The translations under genes were made by a program, and so were the position numbers. Shown here one piece after another: positions 9,184 to 18,926 of a stretch of DNA of 64,000 nt. Source of the DNA: Aldehydirespirator sp965221215 (lineage in GTDB: Bacteria > Actinomycetota > Acidimicrobiia > Acidimicrobiales > Aldehydirespiratoraceae); NCBI GenBank assembly GCA_965221215.1, contig OZ244872.1:3304851-3368850 (forward strand), given 5' to 3'. Under the pieces are notes generated by a model. The model was not told the DNA's origin. It saw only the letters and a list, made by a program, of their open reading frames with translations, and did not search any database. How positions within the stretch are numbered: position 1 is the stretch's first letter; every line of letters starts with the position of its first letter.

Positions 9184-10076
9184 GTGGGGCGGCGTCGGGC
9201 GTCTGCGTCGATTCGCTGCTGGCTCGCTGCACCTTCCCCGCGGCCGGCTCGGCGGTGGCCTGCGGGCTGTCGGGCGGCCCCGACTCGGCCGCGCTGGTCG
9301 CCCTGGCCCGCGCCGCCGGGCTGGAGGTGACCGTCTGGCATGTGAACCACGGCCTGCGCCCTTCGGCCGACGCTGACGCCGAAGCGGCTCGAGCCATCGC
9401 GGCCCGTCTCGAGGCGGGCTTCGAGGTGCGCCGGGTGCGGGTCGATCCCGGCCCCAACCTGGAGGCGAGGGCGCGCTCCGCCCGCTACGAGGCCCTGCCC
9501 GACGACGTGCTGGTGGGCCACACCGCCGATGACCGGGCCGAGACCGTGCTGTTCAACATCGGCCGGGGCTCAGGCCTGGCCGGCGCAGCGGCCCCCCACG
9601 CCGGGGTCGGCCGCCCCCTGCTGGGCCTGCGCCGCTACGAGACCCGCGCCCTGTGCGAGCAACTCGGCCTGGCCACCGCCCACGACCCCATGAACGACGA
9701 CCCGTCCTTCGCCCGGGTGGCCATACGCAATGAGGTGATGCCCGCACTGGCCCGAGCGCTGGACCGAGACCCCGTGCCGCTGCTCAATCGCCACGCCGAT
9801 CTGGCCGCCGAGGCACTGGAGGTGATCGCGGCGCTGGCCTCCGAGCTAGACCCCGCCAGCACCGCCGCCCTGGTGGCCGCGCCGAGGGCGGTGGCCTCCG
9901 AAGCCCTGCGCACCTGGACCGCCGAGGCCACAGGCACTGTCCCCACAGCCGCCTCCATCGACCGCGTGCTCGAAGTGGCCGCTGGCCGCAGCATCGCCAC
10001 CGAGATCACCGGAGGCCACCGAGTAGCCCGCACCGCCGGCCGCCTCCGCATAGAACCCCACCCAACCAGACTCTGA
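9180..10076 (+). CDS. tilS: tRNA(Ile) lysidine synthase
   Basis: Modifies C34 of the CAT-anticodon isoleucine tRNA to lysidine, changing its specificity from Met to Ile. The PP-loop ATP pyrophosphatase motif CGLSGGPDSAALVALA is intact, followed by WHVNHGLRP, RARSARYEAL and VGHTADDRAETVLFN, all family signatures. The GTG at 9180 overlaps the stop of the metalloprotease. At 298 residues it is the short actinobacterial form lacking the long C-terminal domain. In many actinobacteria hpt follows directly; here a toxin-antitoxin pair separates them. Confidence 0.92.
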   Translation: MSGAASGVCVDSLLARCTFPAAGSAVACGLSGGPDSAALVALARAAGLEVTVWHVNHGLRPSADADAEAARAIAARLEAGFEVRRVRVDPGPNLEARARSARYEALPDDVLVGHTADDRAETVLFNIGRGSGLAGAAAPHAGVGRPLLGLRRYETRALCEQLGLATAHDPMNDDPSFARVAIRNEVMPALARALDRDPVPLLNRHADLAAEALEVIAALASELDPASTAALVAAPRAVASEALRTWTAEATGTVPTAASIDRVLEVAAGRSIATEITGGHRVARTAGRLRIEPHPTRL

Positions 10077-10116
10077 CCACAGACCCGATTCGTCCAGAGC
10101 CCCGGCGCGGGTGTAT

Positions 10117-10135
10117 GCAGATCTGCTAACGTTAG
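10117..10135. promoter_or_regulatory. Back-to-back palindromes upstream of the antitoxin
   Basis: Two perfect 10-bp palindromes share one base: GCAGATCTGC (10117-10126) and CTAACGTTAG (10126-10135). They end three bases before the antitoxin ATG. TAACGT inside the second palindrome is an acceptable -10 (TAnnnT) placed so that transcription could start at or near the ATG, giving a leaderless message. Palindromic operators bound by the antitoxin are the rule in such modules, so this is the likely autoregulatory site. Confidence 0.45.
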
Positions 10136-10138
10136 TGC

Positions 10139-10333
10139 ATGCAGTCGACGAGTGTTCGGATTTCCGCCTCTACCCACCGGGAACTCAAGCAGCTTGCGTC
10201 GGAGTTGGGGGCAACGGTGGGCGACACCGTCGCGCTTGCGGTGCGCCGGCTGCGCCAGGAGCGGATCGGCGCCGACCTGCGGACTGAACTCAGCGAAGCC
10301 GACAAGGCATGGCTTGATGCTGACCTCGGGTGA
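10139..10333 (+). CDS. Putative antitoxin of a MazEF-like module
   Basis: A 64-residue protein. It starts SVRISASTHRELKQLASELGATVGDTVALAVRRLRQERI, a ribbon-helix-helix-like pattern (short basic strand, then two amphipathic helices) that would bind DNA. The tail RTELSEADKAWLDADLG is acidic and suited to toxin binding. It overlaps the toxin ORF by 17 bases, the normal antitoxin-toxin arrangement. Assignment comes from fold pattern and context, not from a specific named family. Confidence 0.65.
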   Translation: MQSTSVRISASTHRELKQLASELGATVGDTVALAVRRLRQERIGADLRTELSEADKAWLDADLG

Positions 10334-10658
10334 TGTCGTCACGCTCGATCTAGGCATGCCGGCGGGACGAGAAGCCGGCTTGTTCCGGCTGGCTGTCGTC
10401 GTCACTGCTCAGCGAGTGATCGACGCGGGCGCCGCCGTCGTGCATGTGGTGCCGCTGACATCTCAGCTGCGGGGGTTCGCCTCCGACGTCGAGATCAGCG
10501 CCGACTCCTCCAACGGCCTCGATCGCCGTTCGGCGGCTCAGTGCCAGCACATCCGCGCGGTCTCCACCAGCCGCGTCGAGGATCGGCTCGGCAACGTTGG
10601 CGCAGTCGTGCTGGCGCAGATCCGAGAAATCTTGGGTCTGATCCTCGATACCGTCTGA
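10317..10658 (+). CDS. Putative MazF/PemK-family toxin (endoribonuclease)
   Basis: A 113-residue protein starting SGDVVTLDLGMPAGREAGLFRLAVVVTAQRV, which follows the MazF pattern (GDVVxxD ... G hydrophobic VVxxxxVN). The middle has VVHVVPLTSQLRGFASDVEI and the end VGAVVLAQIREILGLILD, again MazF-like. The start at ATG 10317 lies within the antitoxin gene. The family cleaves single-stranded mRNA at short sequences. The module sits between tilS and hpt. Confidence 0.68.
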   Translation: MLTSGDVVTLDLGMPAGREAGLFRLAVVVTAQRVIDAGAAVVHVVPLTSQLRGFASDVEISADSSNGLDRRSAAQCQHIRAVSTSRVEDRLGNVGAVVLAQIREILGLILDTV

Positions 10659-10671
10659 GCCGGCGGGAACG

Positions 10672-10700
10672 ATACGGGGACGCTCAGTCAGTCCCGGTAT
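10672..10700 (+). terminator. Inverted repeat between toxin gene and hpt
   Basis: Arms ATACGGGGAC and GTCCCGGTAT pair over ten positions with one mismatch around a 9-base loop. There is no T-run, so it may be a factor-dependent terminator of the toxin-antitoxin unit or a leader structure for hpt, whose GTG follows ten bases later. Confidence 0.35.
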
Positions 10701-10709
10701 GGTGCGGGG

Positions 10710-11288
10710 GTGGGCCTAGAGGCCGAGCAGCCAGAGGCCGAGCAGACGGTGACCCCGCCGGGGTCGGTCGGACGGGCCATCATCGGTGCCGACGAGCTGA
10801 GGGCTCGGGTGGAGGCGATCGGCGCTGAGATCACCGCCGACTATCAGGGGCGGCGCCCCCTGCTGGTGGGGGTTCTCAAGGGGGCCTTCGTGTTCATGAG
10901 CGACCTGGCCCGGGCCATCGACCTGCCGGTGGAGATCGACTTCATGGCGGTGTCGTCCTACGGGCTCAGCACGGAGTCGAGCGGCGTGGTCCGCATCATC
11001 AAGGACCTCGACACCGATGTGCGCGACCGCCACATCGTGCTGGTGGAGGACATCGTCGACTCCGGCCTCACCACCGACTACCTGGCCGAACTGCTGCAGG
11101 CCCGCCGTCCGGCCAGTTTCGAGATGTGCGCCCTGCTCGTGCGGGAGGACGCCCGCACCGAGGGCATCCGCTACGTCGGGTTCTCGGTGCCCGCCGACTG
11201 GCTGGTGGGCTACGGCCTAGACGTGGGGGAGCGCTACCGCGAGCTGCCCTCGGTGCATCTCTACGACCAAGAGGCGAGCGGGCCGTGA
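10710..11288 (+). CDS. hpt: Hypoxanthine phosphoribosyltransferase
   Basis: Purine salvage: transfers the phosphoribosyl group of PRPP to hypoxanthine or guanine. The PRPP-binding loop HIVLVEDIVDSGLTTDYL is complete, and LLVGVLKGAFVFMSDLARAI and VGYGLDVGERYRELP are typical of the family. The 192-residue frame begins at GTG 10710. The first ten or so residues (GLEAEQPEAEQ) come from two tandem copies of the repeat anchor AGAGGCCGAGCAG and are not part of the conserved fold, so the natural start may be nearer SVGRAIIG. Confidence 0.9.
   Translation: MGLEAEQPEAEQTVTPPGSVGRAIIGADELRARVEAIGAEITADYQGRRPLLVGVLKGAFVFMSDLARAIDLPVEIDFMAVSSYGLSTESSGVVRIIKDLDTDVRDRHIVLVEDIVDSGLTTDYLAELLQARRPASFEMCALLVREDARTEGIRYVGFSVPADWLVGYGLDVGERYRELPSVHLYDQEASGP
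10718..10743 (+). repeat. Two tandem copies of the dispersed-repeat 5' anchor (copy H)
   Basis: AGAGGCCGAGCAG occurs at 10718 and 10733 within the first codons of hpt, preceded by CCT as in copies C and E. Only the anchor is present, so relation to the longer element is tentative. Confidence 0.3.
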
Positions 11289-11785
11289 GCAACAAGTGGT
11301 CTGAGGGGATCGAGCCTCGGGGCTTCCGATGGATCATCACCGACCGCTTCGGCGTGTGTGAGCGTCCCGGCGGCTACGGCGCGGGCCACCGGCGGGTGCG
11401 GCGCCTCGAGGAGATCATCTGGCTGAGCCGCAACGAGATCGGCCTGATCGTGAGCATCACGTCGATCCCCTACAACCTCCACGACTACGACGAGCACGGG
11501 CTGGCCTACGCCCACCTGCCCTTCTCCGATCCCAGCGACGGCCCGGAGCGCCTCGAAGAGATCCTCACCACCATCTCCGAACACGACCGGGTGGTGCTCC
11601 ACCACGACTCGATCGGCGATCGGGTGTCGGGGGTTGTGGCCGGCTACCTGCTGTGGTCCGGTCTGGTCGACGCCGGACCCGAGGCCATCACCATCGCCGA
11701 GCGACTCCTCGAACGCGAGCTCGGACCCCTGGCCCGCGAGCTCGTGTCGATGGCTCAACGGCTCAGACCCAGTGCAGATTCGTGA
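11285..11785 (+). CDS. Tyrosine/dual-specificity phosphatase-like protein lacking catalytic Cys
   Basis: A 166-residue protein coupled to hpt (GTGA) and to panC (GTGA). The order of elements resembles dual-specificity phosphatases: a strand GLIVSITSIPYNL, an acidic loop LAYAHLPFSDPSD, a helix EEILTTISEHDRVV, then LHHDSIGDRVSGVVAGYLL. That last segment aligns with the phosphatase loop H-C-x5-R, with His107 where the nucleophilic Cys should be and Arg113 retained. Without Cys it cannot work as a normal PTP; it may bind phosphate or a nucleotide. The family assignment is my inference. Confidence 0.45.
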   Translation: MSNKWSEGIEPRGFRWIITDRFGVCERPGGYGAGHRRVRRLEEIIWLSRNEIGLIVSITSIPYNLHDYDEHGLAYAHLPFSDPSDGPERLEEILTTISEHDRVVLHHDSIGDRVSGVVAGYLLWSGLVDAGPEAITIAERLLERELGPLARELVSMAQRLRPSADS

Positions 11786-12639
11786 GCACTCTGGTGCTGG
11801 AGGCCGCGATCGGCGGCCTGCGGAGCCGGCTTGCTGAGGCCCGGTCGGCCGGTGGCGCCGTCGGGTTCGTGCCGACCATGGGGTTCCTGCACGCCGGCCA
11901 CCGCAGCTTGATCGAGCGGGCCCGCGGCGAGAACGACGCGGTGGTGGTGTCGATCTTCGTCAACCCGCTGCAGTTCAATCCAGGGGAGGACTTCGACTCA
12001 TATCCCCGCGATCTCGAACGCGATCTCGAACTGTGCGCCACCGCCGGCGCCGACATCGTGTTCGCCCCCGACCGGAGCGAGATGTATCCCGAGCCGCCGG
12101 CCACCACAGTGCGCGTGGGCGCTCTCGCCGATGTGCTGTGCGGCGCCTCCCGTCCCGGTCACTTCGACGGGGTGGCCACGGTGGTGGCCAAGCTGCTCTC
12201 CATCGTGGGGGAGTGCTCGGCCTACTTCGGCGAGAAGGACTTCCAGCAACTCGCCATCATCGGCCGGATGGCGGCGGACCTGTCTCTGCCGGTGAGGGTG
12301 GTGGGCTGCCCCACCGTGCGCGAGCCCGACGGGCTGGCCCTGTCGAGCCGCAACGCCTACCTGAGCGACGCCGAGCGCAGCCAGGCGCCGGTGCTGCGGC
12401 GGGCTCTTCAGGCCGGAGCGGCCCTGGTGCAGTCGGGCGAGACCAGTGCGGCCGCGGTCGAGGCCGAGATGGCCGCAGCCATTGCCGCCGCGCCGCTGGC
12501 GCAGCTCGACTACACCGCCGCGGTGCCGGCGTCCACCCTGATCGCGGAGGAACCATTGCAGGGCGAGGTGCGGCTGCTGGCCGCCGCCCGGTTCGGCCAG
12601 GCCCGCCTGATCGACAACCTCGGTTGCCGCGCCGGCTGA
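11782..12639 (+). CDS. panC: Pantothenate synthetase
   Basis: Condenses pantoate with beta-alanine using ATP to make pantothenate. The 285-residue protein shows GFVPTMGFLHAGHRSLIERA (nucleotidyltransferase motif with HxGH), VSIFVNPLQFNPGEDFDSYPRD, SRPGHFDGVATVVAKL, FGEKDFQQL and the late LALSSRNAYLS. All are diagnostic. The GTG at 11782 overlaps the preceding stop. It is followed by coaX, the next enzyme towards coenzyme A, across a spacer made of short repeats. Confidence 0.95.
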   Translation: MSTLVLEAAIGGLRSRLAEARSAGGAVGFVPTMGFLHAGHRSLIERARGENDAVVVSIFVNPLQFNPGEDFDSYPRDLERDLELCATAGADIVFAPDRSEMYPEPPATTVRVGALADVLCGASRPGHFDGVATVVAKLLSIVGECSAYFGEKDFQQLAIIGRMAADLSLPVRVVGCPTVREPDGLALSSRNAYLSDAERSQAPVLRRALQAGAALVQSGETSAAAVEAEMAAAIAAAPLAQLDYTAAVPASTLIAEEPLQGEVRLLAAARFGQARLIDNLGCRAG

Positions 12640-12810
12640 TCGGCCGCGGCCCCGGCTGATCCGTCGTAGACGGCCGCGGCTGTGCTGGCGGACTGCCCGC
12701 AACCGCTGGTCCGCCTCAGCGACGGCATCGGCTGCCGCGCCGGCTGACTCGCACTGCGGCCCCGGCTGATCCGCACTGCGGCCCCGGCTGATCCGCCGTA
12801 TCCTGCGGCG
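12640..12810 (+). repeat. panC-coaX spacer of junction-derived short repeats
   Basis: The spacer repeats the panC end (GCCGCGCCGGCTGA recurs about 100 bp downstream) and the phrase CCCCGGCTGATCCG several times. A 22-bp unit, CGCACTGCGGCCCCGGCTGA plus TC, is perfectly tandem at 12750-12771 and 12772-12793. No gene is evident. Confidence 0.7.
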
Positions 12811-13608
12811 GTGCTGCTTGCTATCGACGTCGGCAACACGCAGACCGTCGTCGGCGCCTACGACCTCGGTGCGGTCCACGGCTCCGATCCCGCCGACGGT
12901 CTGATCGAGCACTGGAGGCTCTCCACCGACCCGTTGCGCACCGCCGACGAACTCGGCGTCGTGATCAGATCGCTGCTCGGCATGATCGACCTCGACTTCG
13001 AGTCCGACATCGGTGGCGTGTCGATCTGCTCGGGCGTGCCCCGCCTTCTCGCCGGGCTGCGGGAGATGGTGCGCCGCCAGCTCGGATTCGCGCCGGTGGT
13101 GGTGGGGCCGGGGGTCAAGACCGGCATGCCGATCCACTACGACAACCCCAAGGAAGTGGGCGCCGACCGGATCGCCAACGCGGTGGCGGCCTACGACCTC
13201 TACGGCGGACCCACCGTGGTGGTGGACTTCGGCACCGGCAACAACTTCGACGTGATCTCCGCCGACGGCGCCTTCATGGGCGGCGCTATCGCGCCCGGCA
13301 TCGAGATCAGCCTCGACGCGCTGGTGGGCCGGGCCGCGGCCCTCGGCGCGGTCGAGCTGACCGAGCCCCGCAGCGTGATCGGCAAGACCACGGTCGAGTC
13401 GATCCAGTCCGGCGCGCTGTACGGGTTCACCGCCATGATCGACGGCATGAACGCCCGTTTCCTGGCCGAGCTGGGCGAGGCCAACGTGGTGGCCACCGGC
13501 GGTCTGGCCCATGTGATCGCCCCCATCTCGCAGACCATCGAGCACGTCGAGCCGTTCCTCACCCTGCACGGCCTCCGCATCGTCTACGAGCGCAACCAGG
13601 ACCGATGA
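12811..13608 (+). CDS. coaX: Type III pantothenate kinase
   Basis: First committed step of coenzyme A synthesis. The 265-residue ASKHA-fold protein begins LLAIDVGNTQTVVGAYD (phosphate-1 loop), and has VGADRIANAVAAYDLYGGPTVVVDFGTGNNFDVIS and MGGAIAPGIEISLDAL. In most CoaX proteins the second loop reads DFGTATTFD; here GTGNNFD replaces it, a variant to note rather than a defect since its surroundings are conserved. Start is GTG 12811. The stop overlaps a 33-codon micro-ORF that in turn overlaps lysS. Confidence 0.93.
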   Translation: MLLAIDVGNTQTVVGAYDLGAVHGSDPADGLIEHWRLSTDPLRTADELGVVIRSLLGMIDLDFESDIGGVSICSGVPRLLAGLREMVRRQLGFAPVVVGPGVKTGMPIHYDNPKEVGADRIANAVAAYDLYGGPTVVVDFGTGNNFDVISADGAFMGGAIAPGIEISLDALVGRAAALGAVELTEPRSVIGKTTVESIQSGALYGFTAMIDGMNARFLAELGEANVVATGGLAHVIAPISQTIEHVEPFLTLHGLRIVYERNQDR

Positions 13609-13706
13609 GCGGCGCAGAGCCCCGATCCGGCGACGGTCCGCCCCGCCCGATCCGCCGGCAGCCCGCTGAGCGGCCCGACCGGCCGAATCCGGATGCGGAC
13701 CGATGA
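13605..13706 (+). CDS. Micro-ORF linking coaX and lysS
   Basis: A 33-codon frame, MSGAEPRSGDGPPRPIRR..., whose ATG overlaps the coaX stop (ATGA) and whose TGA overlaps the lysS ATG (ATGA). The first 16 bases around its start, GGACCGATGAGCGGCG (13599-13614), recur exactly at the lysS start (13697-13712). So it looks like a tandem copy of the junction. Translation by coupling is possible; a function of the peptide is not implied. Confidence 0.35.
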   Translation: MSGAEPRSGDGPPRPIRRQPAERPDRPNPDADR

Positions 13707-15157
13707 GCGGCGACGCCCAGCCCGACTTGCCGCCTGGGACGGAGACTCGCGGCGACGTTCCGTACCGCTTCGAGCGCAGCCATTCCGCAGGCGAGGTAGT
13801 CGAGGCCTTCGCAGGGCTCGAGGCCGGCGTCGAGACCGACACGGTGGTGTCGGTGGCTGGGCGTCTCATGCTGCGCCGACACCAGGGCCGCCTCGCCTTC
13901 GGGACCCTCCAAGACGCCACCGGCCGCATCCAGCTGTTCGCCACTGCGGTGGCCACCCCGCGCTTCGAGCAGTTCACCGCCCTGTCGATCGGCGACTGGG
14001 TGGGCGTGAGGGGCGCGGTCATGGCCACCCGCCGGGGCGAGCTGTCGGTGCGGGTCGACGAATGGTCGGTGCTGGCCCGCGCCCGCCGCCCGTTCCCCGA
14101 CAAGTGGCACGGCCTCACCGACCCCGACACCCGCTACCGGCAGCGCTACGTGGACCTGTGGGTGAGCGACGAGGCGAGGGCCGCGTTCGCCCGCCGATCC
14201 GAGATCGTGGCATCGCTGCGCCGCCGCCTCGCCGAGCGGGGCTTCGTAGAGGTCGAGACCCCGATGCTGCACCCGATACCGGGTGGAGCGGCGGCCCGAC
14301 CCTTCGTCACCCACCACGAGGCTCTTAGCGCGGACCTGTATCTGCGGATCGCCCCCGAGCTGTACCTCAAGCGGCTGGTGGTGGGGGGCATGGAGCGGGT
14401 GTACGAGATCGGCCGGGTGTTCCGCAACGAGGGCGTCTCCACCCGCCACAACCCCGAATTCACCATGCTGGAGCTGTACTGGGCCTACGCTGACCACGCC
14501 GACATCATGGAGCTGACCGAGAGCCTGGTGGCCGGCGTGGCCGCGGAGGTGTGCGGCTCCACCACGGTCGCCTACGACGGACGCGAGGTGGACCTGTCGA
14601 CTCCGTGGCGCAGGGCCACCATGGAGGAGGTGATCGCCGAGCATGCCGGGATCGAGGCGAGCCTCGACTCGGGCCTGGCCGAGCTGAGGGCCTGCTGCGA
14701 GCGCCTCCAGATCCTGGTCGAGGCCGGCTGGGGGCCGGGCAAGCTGCTGCTGGAGATCTATGAGAAGGCGGCCGAGCCCCAGCTCTGGGGTCCGGTGTTC
14801 GTGACCGACTATCCGGCCGAGGTGTCGCCGTTGTCGCGGCGCCATCGCAGCCGGCCCGGCTACGCCGAGCGCTTCGAGGGGATCGTGGCCGGCCGGGAGC
14901 TGTGCAACGCCTTCACCGAACTGGTCGATCCCGACGAGCAGCGGTCCCGCTTCGAGGCCCAGGCCGAGCTGCGGGCCGCGGGCGACGACGAGGCCATGCT
15001 GGTCGACGAGGACTATCTGCGGGCTCTGGAGTACGGGCTGCCCCCCACCGGCGGCCTCGGCATCGGCGTGGACCGCCTGGTGATGCTGCTCACCGACACC
15101 CAGGCCATCCGCGACGCGGTCCTGTTCCCCACCCTGCGCCCGCGCCAGCGGCTGTAA
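13703..15157 (+). CDS. lysS: Lysyl-tRNA synthetase, class II
   Basis: Charges tRNA-Lys. The 484-residue protein has the N-terminal OB fold (TVVSVAGRLMLRRHQGRLAFGTLQDATGRIQL), then class II motif 1 around FVEVETPMLHPIPGGAAARPF, motif 2 VYEIGRVFRNEGVSTRHNPEFTMLE and motif 3 GLGIGVDRLVMLLTD. Residues specific to LysRS, such as the tract YLRIAPELYLKRLVVGG, are present. It ends nine bases before the convergent polyprenyl synthase gene. Confidence 0.96.
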   Translation: MSGDAQPDLPPGTETRGDVPYRFERSHSAGEVVEAFAGLEAGVETDTVVSVAGRLMLRRHQGRLAFGTLQDATGRIQLFATAVATPRFEQFTALSIGDWVGVRGAVMATRRGELSVRVDEWSVLARARRPFPDKWHGLTDPDTRYRQRYVDLWVSDEARAAFARRSEIVASLRRRLAERGFVEVETPMLHPIPGGAAARPFVTHHEALSADLYLRIAPELYLKRLVVGGMERVYEIGRVFRNEGVSTRHNPEFTMLELYWAYADHADIMELTESLVAGVAAEVCGSTTVAYDGREVDLSTPWRRATMEEVIAEHAGIEASLDSGLAELRACCERLQILVEAGWGPGKLLLEIYEKAAEPQLWGPVFVTDYPAEVSPLSRRHRSRPGYAERFEGIVAGRELCNAFTELVDPDEQRSRFEAQAELRAAGDDEAMLVDEDYLRALEYGLPPTGGLGIGVDRLVMLLTDTQAIRDAVLFPTLRPRQRL

Positions 15158-15166
15158 CCGCCGGCG

Positions 15167-16162
15167 CTAGCCGACAGTGAGGGTGGGGTTGTCGACCAGG
15201 CGGTCGGCGGCTAGGCGCAGCACCGCGGCGGCGGGTGTTTCGGGCAGCCGCGACAGTGCAGACTGGGCCCTGGCCGCCCACTGGCGGGCCGTGTCGCGGG
15301 CCTCGTCCACCCCGTTGGTGGACCGCACCAACTCGGCGGCGCGGTCGCGGGCCGAGCCGTCGATGGGCCGGCCCAGGATGGACCGCAGTTCGTCGCCGGC
15401 CACCGGATCGGCCAGCGCCCGGATGACCGGCAGCGTGTAGGTGCCCTCGGCCAAGTCGTTGCCGGCCGGCTTGCCCAGCTGCGACTCGGTGGCCACCAGA
15501 TCCAAGATGTCGTCCACGATCTGGAAGGCCATGCCGTAGGCCAGGCCGAACTCTCCGAGCGCGCCGGCGGCATCGGTGGGCACTCCGCCGACCGCGGCTC
15601 CGATCCGGCACGAGATCGACAGCAGCGACGCGGTCTTGCCCGACACGGCCCGCTCGTAGCGCTGCTCGCTGCGATCGATGTCGTAGGTGGCCTCGAGCTC
15701 GATGATCTGGCCCTCGCAGACCCCGGTGATGGCCTCGGCCAGCAGCACCGCCACCTCGGCGCCGAGCGAGGCTGCGATGGCCGAGGCCCGGCCCAGCAGG
15801 TAGTCGCCGGCCAGGATGGCCCGCAGATTGCCCCATTGAGCGTTGACACTGGCCACCGAGCGGCGGGTGATGGCATCGTCCATCACGTCGTCGTGGTAGA
15901 GCGAGCCGACGTGGATCAACTCGACCGAGGCCCCGCCCCGCACCGCGTCGTCCGACGACCTGGTAGGGGCCGCCTCGCAAACCAGCGCGGAGGACAGACA
16001 GAAGCCGGGCCGGACCAGCTTGCCGCCCGCGGTGACCAAGTGGCGGACCAGTTCGGTGACGAATCGGTCACCGGTGGAAGCCTGCCGCAGCAGCTCCTCC
16101 TCCACTCGCCTGAGATCGTCGGCGAGGCACGGCAGCAGCGCGAAGGGGGAGGCGTGGTCCAC
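15167..16162 (-). CDS. Polyprenyl diphosphate synthase (trans, long-chain)
   Basis: Adds isopentenyl units to an allylic diphosphate; the products serve quinone or cell-wall lipid carriers. The first aspartate-rich motif appears as LYHDDVMDDAITRR and the second as AFQIVDDILDLVAT, with GKLVRPGFCL upstream for IPP binding. GTG 16162 gives VDHASPFALLPCLADDLRRVEEELLRQ, the usual N-terminus; a longer frame to 16279 adds Arg/Gly-rich noise. Product chain length cannot be deduced confidently; heptaprenyl or octaprenyl synthases are nearest in pattern. Confidence 0.88.
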   Translation of the reverse strand: MDHASPFALLPCLADDLRRVEEELLRQASTGDRFVTELVRHLVTAGGKLVRPGFCLSSALVCEAAPTRSSDDAVRGGASVELIHVGSLYHDDVMDDAITRRSVASVNAQWGNLRAILAGDYLLGRASAIAASLGAEVAVLLAEAITGVCEGQIIELEATYDIDRSEQRYERAVSGKTASLLSISCRIGAAVGGVPTDAAGALGEFGLAYGMAFQIVDDILDLVATESQLGKPAGNDLAEGTYTLPVIRALADPVAGDELRSILGRPIDGSARDRAAELVRSTNGVDEARDTARQWAARAQSALSRLPETPAAAVLRLAADRLVDNPTLTVG

Positions 16163-16320
16163 GCCGCGAGGGTAATGGGCGCCCCGCCGGGAGTGTCTGC
16201 CGACAGCCGCCACATGCTCCGCCGCGATGTGGCGTTGGCCCCGTCGGCCGGGCCGCACTCGGCGTTTGCCGGCAGTCAAGTGTCACATGCCGGGGCGCGA
16301 CTCATGTCGCGGCGCGGGGT

Positions 16321-16369
16321 TACACTCTGGCCGAGCGAAGGCAGCCCGCCTGGCCGGGAGGTGTATGCG
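16321..16369 (+). promoter_or_regulatory. Candidate promoter element and ribosome binding site of clpC
   Basis: TACACT at 16321-16326 fits an actinobacterial -10 (TAnnnT); no clear -35 precedes it. GGGAGG at 16357-16362 lies seven bases upstream of the clpC ATG. Confidence 0.3.
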
Positions 16370-18895
<2,526 letters not shown>

Positions 18896-18897
18896 GC

Positions 18898-18917
18898 GCC
18901 CCCTCCTTCGGGGGCGA
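18898..18917 (+). terminator. GC hairpin after clpC
   Basis: CGCCCCC and GGGGGCG pair perfectly around a six-base loop immediately after the clpC stop. No T-tract follows, so intrinsic strength is uncertain. Confidence 0.45.
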
Positions 18918-18926
18918 CTGACGGCC

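Noticed and set aside
15836..16369. In-frame upstream extension of clpC by 178 codons
   Set aside because: It runs antisense to the polyprenyl synthase gene and lacks similarity to Clp N-termini; ATG 16370 with GGGAGG is the natural start.
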